This document shows, one piece after another, positions 38,563 to 48,196 of a DNA stretch of 64,000 nucleotides (positions are counted from its first letter, which is position 1; every line of letters starts with the position of its first letter). The DNA comes from Sphingomonas sp. A2-49. GTDB lineage: Bacteria; Pseudomonadota; Alphaproteobacteria; Sphingomonadales; Sphingomonadaceae. The stretch covers positions 113,072 through 177,071 of the forward strand of contig NZ_JAJLPA010000004.1 in assembly GCF_025548555.1 (NCBI RefSeq), given 5' to 3'. The notes under the pieces are model-generated. The model saw only the letters and a list, made by a program, of their open reading frames with translations, had not been told where the DNA came from and made no database searches. The position numbers were made by a program, and so were the translations under genes.

Positions 38563-38642
38563 TGGGCTCTCCTGTCGTCCCCGCGGTTCGTGGATCGCGG
38601 ATCTTGGCAGGGTGGTACGGGTCGACGGGAGCAGCGTCCAAA

Positions 38643-38674
38643 CCAAAGGCGCGATGGATCGATGCGCGCCTTGG
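38643..38674 (-). terminator. Terminator after GH51
   Basis: AAGGCGCG pairs with CGCGCCTT, extended by CC/GG past a bulged A, with an 11-base loop. Read on the minus strand it is followed by TTTGGTTT, a partial U-tail, about 65 bp after the GH51 stop. Confidence 0.55.
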
Positions 38675-38737
38675 CTGGATGCCCCCCGCCGGGCACGCGC
38701 GACGGGGCGCATCCGGCGGGGGCGGGATCCGGCCCGG

Positions 38738-40297
38738 TCAGCGGATGTCGAGCATCACCACCGACTTGGGCGGCAGCGTCACCTGCACCGTGCCGCCCGA
38801 CAGCGCGGCACCGGTGAAGGCCACCGGCACGACCGCGTTCGGCGCATCGAAGGTGTTGTGCGCGTCCATCGTCGCGGCGGTGACGATCCGGCCGGTCACC
38901 GCCGCGCCGGCGACGCCGTCCAGGCGGACGGTGACGCTGGCGGGCTGGTTCGGATCGACGTTGGTGAGGCCCATGTGCACCGCGCCGTCGACGCCGCGCA
39001 CCGCGCTGGCGCTCACCGCCTTCAGCACCCACTGGTTCTTCGAATACCAGCGCGACCGGACGTCGACCGGCAGCACGATGCCGTCCTGATAGTCCTTGTA
39101 CAGGTCGAACACCCAATAGGTCGGCGTCTTCACCATGCGGTTGCCGTCGGTCAGCATCATCGCCTGGAGCACGTTGACCATCTGCGCGATGTTGGCGCCG
39201 CGCAGCCGGTCGGTGTGGCGGGCGAAGATATCGAAGTTCAGGCTGGTGACCAGCGCGTCGCGCAGGCTGTTCTGCTGGTACAGGAAGCCGGGATGGCTGC
39301 CCGGTTCCTGGTCGTACCAGGTGCCCCATTCGTCGACGAGCAGCGCGACGCGCTTCTTCGGATCGTATTTGTCCATGATCGCCGCGTGCCGGGTGATGAG
39401 TTCGTCCATCTTCACCGTCTTGGCGAGCGTGCGCGCCCACTGGTCCTCGTCGAAGCCGGTCGCCGATCCCTTGTGTGCCCAGTCGTTGGGCACGGTATAG
39501 TAATGGACGCCGATGCCGTCGAACTGGCGGCTCGCCTCGCGCATCATCACCTCGGTCCAGGTGTAATCCTCGGAATTGGCGCCGCTCGCGATCTTCATCA
39601 CGGTCTGCCCCTCGGGCATCTTGATGAAGGTGCTGTAGCGACGGGTGACGTCGGCGCCGTATTCGGGCCGCATGTTGCCGCCGCAGCCCCACAATTCGTT
39701 GCCGATGCCGAACATCGGCAGCTTCCACGGCGCCTTGCGGCCATTGGCCGCGCGTTCCTTCGCGAGGCTCGATCCGCTCGGCGAGGTCATGTATTCGACC
39801 CATTCCGCCATCTCGCTCGGCGTGCCGTTGCCGACGTTCCCCGAGACATAGGGCTCGGCGCCGACCAGCTCGGAATAGTTCATGAATTCGTGCGTTCCGA
39901 CCGCATTGTCCTCGGTCACGCCGCCCCAGTTGGTGTTGATCTTGACCTTGCGCTTGGCGGGCGCGCCGATGCCTTCGCGCCAGTGATATTCGTCGGCGAA
40001 GCAGCCGCCGGGCCAGCGGATCACCGGCACCCGGATCGCCTTCAGCGCGTCGAGCACGTCGCGGCGATAGCCGTCGACGTTAGGAATGCGGCTGCCCTTG
40101 CCGACCCAGATCCCGCCATAGATGCCGGTGCCGAGGTGTTCGGCGAACTGGCCGAACATCCGCCGGTCGAACTTCGGCGCGGGCCGGTCGCCATGGACGG
40201 TGACGGCGTCGCCGCCGCCGTCGGGCGCCGGCGCGGCCTGCTGCGCGGACACGGGCGCGGCGAGCACCAGCGCGAGGGCGGTGAGGATCGTTTTCAT
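38738..40297 (-). CDS. GH51 alpha-L-arabinofuranosidase, exported
   Basis: Retaining arabinofuranosidase that removes L-arabinofuranose side chains from arabinoxylan or arabinan. 519 residues with signal peptide ([17 protein letters not shown]). The family motifs are [38 protein letters not shown], acid/base Glu in [13 protein letters not shown] and nucleophile Glu in [16 protein letters not shown]; the C-terminal beta domain ends KSVVMLDIR. Most GH51 enzymes are intracellular, so the signal peptide is notable but common in this group of bacteria. It appears monocistronic, ended by the hairpin at 38643. None of the LacI-type sites is found upstream. Confidence 0.94.
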   Translation of the reverse strand: MKTILTALALVLAAPVSAQQAAPAPDGGGDAVTVHGDRPAPKFDRRMFGQFAEHLGTGIYGGIWVGKGSRIPNVDGYRRDVLDALKAIRVPVIRWPGGCFADEYHWREGIGAPAKRKVKINTNWGGVTEDNAVGTHEFMNYSELVGAEPYVSGNVGNGTPSEMAEWVEYMTSPSGSSLAKERAANGRKAPWKLPMFGIGNELWGCGGNMRPEYGADVTRRYSTFIKMPEGQTVMKIASGANSEDYTWTEVMMREASRQFDGIGVHYYTVPNDWAHKGSATGFDEDQWARTLAKTVKMDELITRHAAIMDKYDPKKRVALLVDEWGTWYDQEPGSHPGFLYQQNSLRDALVTSLNFDIFARHTDRLRGANIAQMVNVLQAMMLTDGNRMVKTPTYWVFDLYKDYQDGIVLPVDVRSRWYSKNQWVLKAVSASAVRGVDGAVHMGLTNVDPNQPASVTVRLDGVAGAAVTGRIVTAATMDAHNTFDAPNAVVPVAFTGAALSGGTVQVTLPPKSVVMLDIR

Positions 40298-40677
40298 CGT
40301 TCGGTCTCCGTCGCGCGGGGCCGCCGCGCCTGGTCGGGGGTGATGCCGTCGCCGGCCGGGAAAAGCAGCGGGGGCGCGACGTCGGCCGGCACGGGCATCG
40401 CCGATGCGATCGTCGCAAGCGCGGCGACGCGGCTAGACCAGCCCAGGTGCACGATGATGCCTCTCCCCTATATTCAATATCTTGTCAGACATGAAGCCGG
40501 AGAGGTCAACCCCGATCGCACGGCGGGGGATACCATGCGCGATCTTCCCCCGGCGGCCCGATTGCGCCAAATGGCCATGGCCGCCCGACCGCGTCGGGCG
40601 CGCCTTCGCATCGCTGCGCCGACCGGGTGCGATCGGGGAACGAATCGCACGGGTCGGCGGAAGAGCGTGCCGGACCC
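40298..40677. other. Divergent intergenic region upstream of GH51
   Basis: About 380 bp with no convincing gene. The only notable stretch is an A/T-rich patch at 40467-40491 containing ATATTCAATAT (40470-40480) and TGTCAGACA (40483-40491), both palindromic. This may be the GH51 promoter or operator; no good -35/-10 pair could be fixed. Confidence 0.4.
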
Positions 40678-41505
40678 GTGACGTCGATCGAACTGGCGCC
40701 TGCCCGCCTGCCTGCCTTTGCCTGTACCGCCTGCGGCCGCTGCTGCCACGGGCTGCGCCTGCCACTGTCGGTCGCCGAGGCGCGCGACTGGGCCGCGAAC
40801 GGTGGCACGGTGGAATTGCGGTGCGAGGCCGCGCCAGACCTGGGGCCGCCGGGCGACGCCGCCGCGCTGCACCGCTGGGCGATCGGATTTCCGGCGCACA
40901 GCGGCGGCCTGGCGATCCGGGTGGCACTGACTCCGGTCGCGGCGTTCGACGGCGCCTGCCCGCGGCTGCTGCCCGACCGGCGCTGCGGCGCGTACGAGCG
41001 GCGGCCGAATGCCTGCCGCATCTATCCCGCAGAGGTCCGGCCGGACCGCGCCGTCGACCCCGCCGACAAGCTCTGCCCGCCCGAGGCGTGGAGCGCGGCG
41101 CCCGGACCGGCGAACGATGCGGCGACGGCCGCCGGCACGGCGATCCGCGCCCTGACCATTGCGCAGCGCGACGACCGCGCCACGAAGGCGCGTCTGGCGC
41201 ACCGGCTGGGTCTGACCGATGTCGCGCTCGCCAACGAGGGCAGCGTGGTGGTCGTGCTCGCCGCCGACCGTCTGCTCGCCGCGATCGCTGCGGTGGCGGG
41301 GGAGGACGACGAGGTGCCGGCGACCGACTGGCGGTTCGTCACCGCATCCGCGACCACCGCGGCGCTGGTCGCCGATGCCGGCGGCACGGTCGCGCGCGCC
41401 GGGGCCCGCGCCGGAGCCCGCTACGAGCCGTTCGTCGCAGCACACGACATTGACACGGCCGCACCACCTGCGGTCAGGTCGCGGGGATGGCAGGGAGTGA
41501 CGTGA
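40678..41505 (+). CDS. YkgJ-like CxxCxxCC cysteine-cluster protein
   Basis: About 275 residues. The N-terminal part contains CTACGRCCHG, the CxxCxxCC signature, then CPRLLPDRRCGAYERRPNAC followed by RIYP, typical of the YkgJ/zinc-or-iron-chelating cysteine cluster family, which binds a metal or Fe-S cluster and has no settled function. The C-terminal 130 residues are Ala-rich without recognised motifs. The start is uncertain: GTG at 40678 has GGAAGAG upstream, and an earlier GTG at 40627 is possible. It is followed 55 bp later by the methyltransferase on the same strand. Confidence 0.7.
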   Translation: MTSIELAPARLPAFACTACGRCCHGLRLPLSVAEARDWAANGGTVELRCEAAPDLGPPGDAAALHRWAIGFPAHSGGLAIRVALTPVAAFDGACPRLLPDRRCGAYERRPNACRIYPAEVRPDRAVDPADKLCPPEAWSAAPGPANDAATAAGTAIRALTIAQRDDRATKARLAHRLGLTDVALANEGSVVVVLAADRLLAAIAAVAGEDDEVPATDWRFVTASATTAALVADAGGTVARAGARAGARYEPFVAAHDIDTAAPPAVRSRGWQGVT

Positions 41506-41560
41506 TGGTGCCGATACCGCCGCCCGAGCGGCCCGCTCCATGCTGAGGACAGAGGGGATC

Positions 41561-42520
41561 ATGCCGTCCGTACCGACCGCCGACGATCACCTGCTCCACC
41601 TGCTGACGGCGTTGCAGGCGCGCGGCTATGCGTTCGTGACGCCGACGCCGGCGACGCACGCCCGCGTCGTCGCGCGCGCCGAGCGGCGCGAGGCGCGGAC
41701 GGTCGAGGACATGCTCGGCTGGAGCCTGCCCTATCGGCCCGGCCAGTGCGATCCGGCGATCGAGGCGATCCTGGAACAGGCGGGCGTCGTCGTATCGACG
41801 GGAGCGTCGCATCGCGCGACGATCCGCGTGTCGTGCCTTCACGACCGCCTGTTCGTCCATTCCGCCTATCCCACCGATGCGCCGGACGCGGTGTTCTTCG
41901 GACCCGACAGCTACCGCTTCGCCGCGTTGCTGGACGACGCATTGCGCGCAGCGCCGCTGCGACCCGACGCGCGAATGGTCGATATCGGCACCGGATCGGG
42001 AGTCGGCGGGATCGTCGCGGCGCTCGCCTGGCCGGACCTGCGCGTGCATGTGACGGACGTGAACCCGGCGGCGCTGCGCTTCGCCCGGATCAACGCGCGC
42101 GCGGCGGGCGTCTCGATCGTGACGCACGAGGCGGCGACGCTCGACCCCGTGCCGGACGCCATCGACCTCGCCACCGCCAACCCGCCGTTCATCATCGACC
42201 GCGAGCGCCGGTTGTATCGCGACGGCGGCGCGATGCACGGCGGGCAGGTGTCGTTCGACATGGCGGCGATGGCGGTGCCGCGCCTGGCGCCGGGGGGACG
42301 GCTGATCCTCTACACCGGCAGCGCGATCGTCCGCGGCGGCGATGCGCTGCGCGCGGCGCTGACCGGTCTGGCGCACGGGCACGGCTGCGCGATCCGCTAT
42401 CGGGAGATCGATCCGGACGTGTTCGGCGAGGAACTCGACGCGCCCGCCTATCGCGACGTCGATCGCATCGCGCTGGTCGCGGCGATCGTCACCCGCCCGA
42501 CCCGGACGGGCGACGGCTAG
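41561..42520 (+). CDS. Class I SAM-dependent methyltransferase (HemK/PrmC-like NPPF motif)
   Basis: 319 residues. An N-terminal helical region of about 120 residues precedes the Rossmann domain: MVDIGTGSGVGGIVAAL (motif I), HVTDVNPAALRFARINARAAG (motif II) and LATANPPFIID (motif IV). NPPF/NPPY methyltransferases act on planar nitrogens of Gln, adenine or guanine, so a protein or nucleic-acid target is expected. ATG at 41561 with AGAGGGG is better supported than ATG 41540. Its stop overlaps that of the convergent metallohydrolase by 4 bp. The target is unknown. Confidence 0.8.
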   Translation: MPSVPTADDHLLHLLTALQARGYAFVTPTPATHARVVARAERREARTVEDMLGWSLPYRPGQCDPAIEAILEQAGVVVSTGASHRATIRVSCLHDRLFVHSAYPTDAPDAVFFGPDSYRFAALLDDALRAAPLRPDARMVDIGTGSGVGGIVAALAWPDLRVHVTDVNPAALRFARINARAAGVSIVTHEAATLDPVPDAIDLATANPPFIIDRERRLYRDGGAMHGGQVSFDMAAMAVPRLAPGGRLILYTGSAIVRGGDALRAALTGLAHGHGCAIRYREIDPDVFGEELDAPAYRDVDRIALVAAIVTRPTRTGDG

Positions 42521-44013
42521 CGCACGTAGACGGGGTTGCCGATCAGCCACAGCCGCCCGTCGGGCCGGCGGACGTCGACGCGGAACCAGCGCTGCGCGCC
42601 ATGGTCGAGCCGCAGCGGCACGTCCGCGCGCGCACCGGCGACCGGGACGCCCGGGCCGGGCCGGACGACGCCGTCGACGACCAGCGACACGCGGCCCCCC
42701 GCCACCCCCTCGACATGCGCGACGGCGGCGATCGGGCCGCGCCGGCGCGGCAGCGTGCCGCCCATTGCCGCATGGTCCCGCCCGCGTGTCGCGATCAGGT
42801 CGAGCACGCGCCCGCGGCCCTCGTCGAGATCGACGAACACCCGCCCCGATCGCAATCCGCGCAGGATCGCGCCCTGCGAAAGGTCGTCCGCGCGGATCAC
42901 CGTCGCCAGGCTGCCGATCGCCGCCTGCGGCCCGACCGGCGACGCCCCCCGATACTGGAGTGCATCGTGGTTGTCCGATCCGGCGATGCCGGTGAGCCGG
43001 TAGCCGCGATCCAGCAGCGCCTCCCAATAGCGTAGCTGACGGTCGATGGCGGCCTCGCGGTCGCCCGGCGTCTCGATCGTGGAGCCGCCGTTGACCACCT
43101 CGATCGCGTCGACCCCGGCATAATCGGTGTCCCGCGGCGCCCAGCCGCAGCCCAGGCAATCCTCGCCGGTGGGGCGTGCGGGATGGTTGATCGTCAGGAA
43201 CCCGCCGGTGGCATGCGCCGTCGCCAGCAGCGCCGCGACGCTTTCGGCGCCCGTGCGGCCGATGTCGGTTTCCAGCGGCCCCATATAGCCGAGCAGGTTC
43301 GCATGGCCGTCGCGCGTCGTCAGCTCGCGCCCCGGCATCAGCAGCAGCGTGTCGAAATGCGGCTGGAGATAGCCCATCTCAATGAAGTGCGAGGTGACGT
43401 TGTGATCGGTCAGCGCGACCACGTCGAGCCCGTGGTCCGCCGCTTCCTGAAAGGTATAGAGCGGCGGACACCCGGCCGCGCGCCCGGCGAGGCTGCGGCA
43501 GCGCGCGTCGCTCTGGCCGCTGTGGGTGTGCAGGTCGGCGCGATACCAGCCGGGCCCGTCGCGGATCGGATCGGCGGAAAAGGCCACCGCGTCGAGGTCG
43601 GTTGCGCGCGCGAACCAGATTCGCGCGCTCCAGCCGGCGCTGTCGCCGGCGCGGATGCCCGGCACGGTCATCAGCAGGCGCCAGCGGCCGGGGGCAACCG
43701 GCCCGGGCAGGAACGAGGGCGTGGCGAACGCCTCGCCGATCGTAAAGTCGTATTTGGTGCCGCCGCCCCAGCCGCGGACGCGCTGCGGGTCCGCGACGCC
43801 GAGCGTGATGGTGACGCCGCGGTCGCGCCCGTCATAGGCGAAGGCGACGCGGACCTGCGCGGTGCCGGCGGGCACGTCGAACGCCAGGTCGCGCGTCGTG
43901 GCGCGATCGGCGCCGCCGATCCGCCCGGCGAGCACGACGTCGGGCGCAGGCCGGGGTGCGGCGGCAAGCAGCGTGGCGAAGAGCGCCAGCCAGAGGAGGA
44001 TCGTCCACCGCAT
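42517..44013 (-). CDS. CehA/McbA-type PHP-domain metallohydrolase, exported
   Basis: 498 residues with a signal peptide (WTILLWLALFATLLAAA). A beta-rich N-terminal domain (to about 185) precedes a PHP-like metallohydrolase domain: YRADLHTHSGQSDA (HxH), VVALTDHNVTSHF, PGRELTTRDGHANLLGY, NHPARPTGE and GIAGSDNHDALQ carry metal-binding His and Asp residues. The last 100 residues form another beta domain. The family includes carbaryl hydrolase CehA and many uncharacterised phosphoesterase-like enzymes. It starts 14 bp after receptor 4 and is certainly cotranscribed, so it probably processes the receptor's ligand in the periplasm; a phosphoester or carbamate are both possible. Confidence 0.82.
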   Translation of the reverse strand: MRWTILLWLALFATLLAAAPRPAPDVVLAGRIGGADRATTRDLAFDVPAGTAQVRVAFAYDGRDRGVTITLGVADPQRVRGWGGGTKYDFTIGEAFATPSFLPGPVAPGRWRLLMTVPGIRAGDSAGWSARIWFARATDLDAVAFSADPIRDGPGWYRADLHTHSGQSDARCRSLAGRAAGCPPLYTFQEAADHGLDVVALTDHNVTSHFIEMGYLQPHFDTLLLMPGRELTTRDGHANLLGYMGPLETDIGRTGAESVAALLATAHATGGFLTINHPARPTGEDCLGCGWAPRDTDYAGVDAIEVVNGGSTIETPGDREAAIDRQLRYWEALLDRGYRLTGIAGSDNHDALQYRGASPVGPQAAIGSLATVIRADDLSQGAILRGLRSGRVFVDLDEGRGRVLDLIATRGRDHAAMGGTLPRRRGPIAAVAHVEGVAGGRVSLVVDGVVRPGPGVPVAGARADVPLRLDHGAQRWFRVDVRRPDGRLWLIGNPVYVR

Positions 44014-44027
44014 CCCGTCCGCTCCCG

Positions 44028-46787
44028 TTACATCTTCATCGTCAGGCTGAACTGGAACACGCGGCCGGTCTTCATATAGCCGCCGTTGCGGTCGTTGGAG
44101 ATATAGGTCCGGTCCTTGCCGACCGTCGCCCAATAGGTGTGCTGGTCGAGCAGGTTGCGCGCCGACACGCCCACTTCCAGGTTGGCGGTCACCTCATAGG
44201 CGAGTCCGAAGTTCAGCTCGCCCACCGGCTGGACGTAGATGTCCGGCTGCGTATCCTGCACCGCGGCGAGCAGCCGGCCGGTGTAATTGTACCACAGGTT
44301 GGTGCGGAACCCGTCGCCGGCGTAGAAGATCTCGGCATTGTAGATGAGGTCCGGCGCCTGCGGCAGCGAGGTCGTGCGCACCGGGCGGGTGGCGCCGACC
44401 GGGATGACGAACGTCGCCTTCGTGTTCTGGTAGGTGATGTTGCCGCCGACCCCCAGGTTGCCGAGCATGCCGCCGCCGACCATGTCGCCGAGCGTGAAGC
44501 GGCCCGACGCCTCGATCCCCTTCACCGTGCCGCTGCCGCCGTTGACCGGGCGGGTATAGACGATGCCGTCGATCGTCTCGCCCGCACTGCGCGTAGCGGT
44601 GCTGACGACGAAGTTGCTGAGATCCTTGTAATAAGCGGCGAGCTGCACGTAGCGGCCGACGCCGCCGTAATAGTCCACCCCGGCGTCGTAGCTCCACGCC
44701 GACACCGGGCGCAGATCGGGGTTGGGCTGGGTGATCGCGATGATCGCGTTCGTGCCCGGATCGCGGGTGATCCGCGTCGGGCCGGCGATCAGGTCGAACG
44801 ACGGCCGGGTATAGCTGGAACGCACCGCGGCGCGCACGACGAACCGATCGTCGGGCTTCCAGGCGGCGAGCAGGCTGGGGTCGACATGATCGTAGCTGCG
44901 CCCCGCCGACACGAAGCGCGCGCCATCGGCATCCGACAGAAAATAGCGCGCCGAGAAGCGGTTGTCCTCGTAACGGATGCCCGGCATCACCTCGAGCGTG
45001 CCGATCCTGAGCGTCGCGGTGGCATAGGCCGCCCTGCGCGTCTCGTTCCCGTCGAGCAGCCCCTGGTTGATCGTCGCGACCGGCACCGCGGCCTGATTGA
45101 CGAACTGGCTGACCTGCGAATCGAGCTGGCTGCGCGAGAGCACCTTGATCGGGCGGGCGGGATAATAATCGAGGAACCCGGTCAGCACGTCGCCGAAATA
45201 TTGCGCGACGCTGGGCCCCTGCACGCTGCCCGACTGGAGCGGCGTCAGGAAGCGGTAGCGCGTGGCGTCCGGAGCGAGCGTGCGGCCCTTGCGATCCGCA
45301 TCCTCGTACAGGCCGCCGACCGACACCTCCGCGAGGACGCCCGTGCCGGTCCAGCCCAGGCTGCCCTTCACCGTCTTCTTGGTTTCGGACAGATAGTCGT
45401 AGCCCTGCTGGACGTAGAGCTGCGTCGGCCGGTCGAGCGTCGCGACATAGGCGATCGCGCCCGACGACAGCACCGGCCGCGGCGAACGGACATCGGACAG
45501 GTCGACGACGACGCCCTCGCGCGCCGCGCCGGTGTTCCCCGCCGCGCCGTTATAGGCGATGCCGCGGAACGCCGCCTCGATCCGCTGCGGCTGGTCGAAG
45601 CGGCCGTCGGCATAGGCGCCCTCGAGCGATGCGGTGAAGCCGTTCCAATGCGCCTTCGCGCCCGTCTGGATCGACAGCAGCTCCTGCTCGACATCCTCGG
45701 TGCGGAAATAGCTGGCGGGGTTGATGCCGAGCGGCGTGTAGACCCCCGCCGCAGTATAGGCGCCGCCGTTGGGATTGGTCTGGCCGCGCGTCAGCTCGTT
45801 GCGCAACGCGGTCTGGTTCATCGTGTTGGTGTTGCGATAGGTCGCGTAGTTGACGCGGGCGAAGACGTCGACCGGATCGCTGCGGACATCGAGCGAGCCG
45901 GTCGCGCCGTAGCGCTTGATCTCGTTGCTGTAAAAATTCCACTGGACGCCGTCCGCCGCGAGCCTGCCGCCGGCGTCGAGCACGCTGCGCACCGTGCCGG
46001 TGGTCGCGTTCAGCACCTTGTAGTCGTTCTGCACCGCGGTCGATTCGGCGGCGTTCGCGCGCTCCTCGTAATAGCCCGCGACATAGACGCCGAAATGTTG
46101 GTTCGCGCCGAAACGTCGCGCCGCATCGATGCCGATCGCGCCGCCCAGCCCCTTCTGCTTGCGGTCGAGCGCCAGCTGGGCGCCCTGCGCCAGCACGCGC
46201 GCGCGGGTGAACGCGCGGCTGAAGTCGAATGCGGTCGGCGTGCGCAGGTCGATGATGCCCGCGATCGAATCGGCATCCTTCGCCGCGCCGGGCGTCTTGT
46301 CGACGGCGATCGCGCCGATCGCGAACGGCGAGAACAGGTTGAGCGAGATCGCGCGCGACGTGCCCGCAACCTGCGGCAGGCGGAGGCCGTCGAGCGTATA
46401 GGCGTTGTAGCTGGTGTCGAAGCCGCGGATCGAGACATATTGCGCCTCGCCGGTCGCGCTCTGGTTGCGCCCCTGGTCGCGACTGACCGACACGCCGGGC
46501 AGCGCCTTGGCGAGATCGGCGACGCTGGTCTGCGAATTGATCGCGACGTCGCCGGTGGTGACGATGTCCACCGTCGCGATCGCGTCATGTTCCTCGCTGA
46601 GCGCGGTCCGCTGGCGCTTGCCGTTGACGACGATGTCGTCGGTCAGCGCCTGGCTGGCCGTCTGCGCGCCGTCCGCGTCGGTCGCGGGATCGGCCGCGGG
46701 GACGGTCTGCGCCCGCGCCGGCACGGCAGCCGCCGCGATGCCGATCGCGCCGGACAGCAGAAGGAACTTGTAGGAAAGACGTCGCAT
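44028..46787 (-). CDS. TonB-dependent outer-membrane receptor 4
   Basis: 919 residues, shorter than the other receptors here. Signal peptide (FLLLSGAIGIAAAAVPARAQ), DDIVVNGKRQ as TonB-box-proximal motif, a plug with LAKALPGVSVSRDQG and VSIRGFDTSYNAYTLDGLRL, SIAGIIDLRTPTAFDF, and a barrel ending VFQFSLTMKM. The plug lacks the SLxRIPGV pattern of the other four receptors, suggesting a different ligand class. It forms an operon with the CehA-type metallohydrolase. The upstream region contains a distinctly A/T-rich patch (46861-46897), unlike its surroundings, that probably holds the promoter. Confidence 0.9.
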   Translation of the reverse strand: MRRLSYKFLLLSGAIGIAAAAVPARAQTVPAADPATDADGAQTASQALTDDIVVNGKRQRTALSEEHDAIATVDIVTTGDVAINSQTSVADLAKALPGVSVSRDQGRNQSATGEAQYVSIRGFDTSYNAYTLDGLRLPQVAGTSRAISLNLFSPFAIGAIAVDKTPGAAKDADSIAGIIDLRTPTAFDFSRAFTRARVLAQGAQLALDRKQKGLGGAIGIDAARRFGANQHFGVYVAGYYEERANAAESTAVQNDYKVLNATTGTVRSVLDAGGRLAADGVQWNFYSNEIKRYGATGSLDVRSDPVDVFARVNYATYRNTNTMNQTALRNELTRGQTNPNGGAYTAAGVYTPLGINPASYFRTEDVEQELLSIQTGAKAHWNGFTASLEGAYADGRFDQPQRIEAAFRGIAYNGAAGNTGAAREGVVVDLSDVRSPRPVLSSGAIAYVATLDRPTQLYVQQGYDYLSETKKTVKGSLGWTGTGVLAEVSVGGLYEDADRKGRTLAPDATRYRFLTPLQSGSVQGPSVAQYFGDVLTGFLDYYPARPIKVLSRSQLDSQVSQFVNQAAVPVATINQGLLDGNETRRAAYATATLRIGTLEVMPGIRYEDNRFSARYFLSDADGARFVSAGRSYDHVDPSLLAAWKPDDRFVVRAAVRSSYTRPSFDLIAGPTRITRDPGTNAIIAITQPNPDLRPVSAWSYDAGVDYYGGVGRYVQLAAYYKDLSNFVVSTATRSAGETIDGIVYTRPVNGGSGTVKGIEASGRFTLGDMVGGGMLGNLGVGGNITYQNTKATFVIPVGATRPVRTTSLPQAPDLIYNAEIFYAGDGFRTNLWYNYTGRLLAAVQDTQPDIYVQPVGELNFGLAYEVTANLEVGVSARNLLDQHTYWATVGKDRTYISNDRNGGYMKTGRVFQFSLTMKM

Positions 46788-46860
46788 GAACTGGCCCCCG
46801 CATGGTCGTGCGGCGCCGTCGTTGCGGCACCGGTCGAGGGCGCGCCTAGGGGTGGCGTCT

Positions 46861-46897
46861 TACACTATTAAGGCAATTTGAATTATTTATACGAAAT
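46861..46897 (-). promoter_or_regulatory. A/T-rich promoter region of receptor 4
   Basis: A 37-bp segment with only about ten G/C bases (AAGGCAATTTGAATTATTTA within it), between the MFS terminator and receptor 4. It is the most A/T-rich stretch noticed in the window. Exact -35/-10 elements are not assigned. Confidence 0.45.
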
Positions 46898-46901
46898 GGA
46901 C

Positions 46902-46923
46902 GGGGTCGGCCGCGGCCGGCCCC
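46902..46923 (-). terminator. Terminator hairpin after the MFS gene
   Basis: A 22-base nearly perfect palindrome of G/C (GGGGTCGGCC facing GGCCGGCCCC, one G-T/A-C mismatch) that starts at the MFS stop codon and is followed on the minus strand by an A/T-rich tail. Confidence 0.6.
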
Positions 46924-48143
46924 TAACGCCACGCCCGCACGCCGAGCATCCCCAGCCCGCCGCACAGCGTCAGTGCCCCGAGCGTCAGCATCACCGCGCT
47001 GAAGTCGCGCGGCGTCGCCAGCATCCACGTCAGCGGCGGCCCGAGCAGCGACGGCAGCGTGTTGGCGAGGTTGAGCAGGCCGAGGTCGCGTCCGCGGTGG
47101 CGGGGGCTCGGCAGCAACTGCATCGCGAACGCCGCGTGCAGCGCGACGAACACCGACGACCCGGCGGCATAGACGGCGAAGGCGATCGCGCCGCCCGTCC
47201 AGTCGCGCGCCGCCGCCATGCCGACCAGCCCCGCGGTCGCGACCGACGCCGACAGCAGCAACACCGGCTTGCGCCGCCGGATCACGTCCGACAGCCGGCC
47301 GAGCAGCAGCGCGACCGGCAGCGGCAGGACGAAGGCGAGCGTCAGCAGGTGGCCGATCCGCACCGGCAGGTCCGGCCGGGCGCCGGCGGCGACGATGCTC
47401 TCGAAATAATAGAGCAGGTACGCCTGCGTCACGACGCCCGCGACCTGGACGAGCAACCGCGAACATCCCGCCACGGCAAGGTCGCGGCGCGCGAACGCGG
47501 TGCCGGCGGGCGCCGCGGGATCGGTCGGTCCTGTCGCGACGGCGCGCCCGCCGAGCAGCAGCGGCAGCACGCACAGGCCGACCGCGCACGGCACCAGCGC
47601 AAGGCGCGCCGCCTCCGGCAGCGTGGCGAGGCCGATCAGCAGCGTCGACATCGCCGAGGCGACCGGGCTGCCGAGCGCGAGCAGGCCGCCCGCGACGCCC
47701 TTTTGCGCATCGGGTATCTCTTCCGACATGATCGCCATCATCGGCGCGAGCAGCGCGTTGACCGCGAACTGGAAGACGACGATCGCCGCGACGATCTGGA
47801 CCGGCGTCGCGGCGAGCGCGACCAGCGCATAGCTGGCCGCGGTGGCGGCGAATCCACCCGCCATCCAGCGCCGCCGCCCCGCACCGCGGTGCAGCGAGCG
47901 GTCGCTCAGCCAGCCGAACAGGATATTGGACCCGCTGGCGGTGATCGCCCCCGCCGTCACGCAGGCGGTGAACACGCCGATCCGCGCGCTGCCGCTCAGC
48001 ACCTCGATCTTCAGCGGCAGCAGCAGCGTCAGCAGCGGCAGATAGGCGATGACCCCGCCCACGTTCGCCAGCGCGAAGGCGATCAGGAAGATCGGCGAAC
48101 GACGCGGCGACGCGGCGCGTGACGGGTCGGGGGGCGGGCGCAT
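46923..48143 (-). CDS. MFS transporter, glycoside/sugar type
   Basis: 406 residues, 12 predicted helices. The loop motif FGWLSDRSLHRGAGRRRWMAGG and its repeat LLGRLSDVIRRRKPVLLLS are the MFS motif A in both halves, with the charged extension typical of the GPH/sucrose-porter-like groups. Start ATG at 48143. It is 53 bp behind the second GH3 gene and probably imports the sugar or disaccharide it releases. Substrate unassigned. Confidence 0.82.
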   Translation of the reverse strand: MRPPPDPSRAASPRRSPIFLIAFALANVGGVIAYLPLLTLLLPLKIEVLSGSARIGVFTACVTAGAITASGSNILFGWLSDRSLHRGAGRRRWMAGGFAATAASYALVALAATPVQIVAAIVVFQFAVNALLAPMMAIMSEEIPDAQKGVAGGLLALGSPVASAMSTLLIGLATLPEAARLALVPCAVGLCVLPLLLGGRAVATGPTDPAAPAGTAFARRDLAVAGCSRLLVQVAGVVTQAYLLYYFESIVAAGARPDLPVRIGHLLTLAFVLPLPVALLLGRLSDVIRRRKPVLLLSASVATAGLVGMAAARDWTGGAIAFAVYAAGSSVFVALHAAFAMQLLPSPRHRGRDLGLLNLANTLPSLLGPPLTWMLATPRDFSAVMLTLGALTLCGGLGMLGVRAWR

Positions 48144-48196
48144 CTGAAAAAGGCCCTGCGCCCGATCCGCGCCCGCGGCAACCGCCGCGCGCGTCG

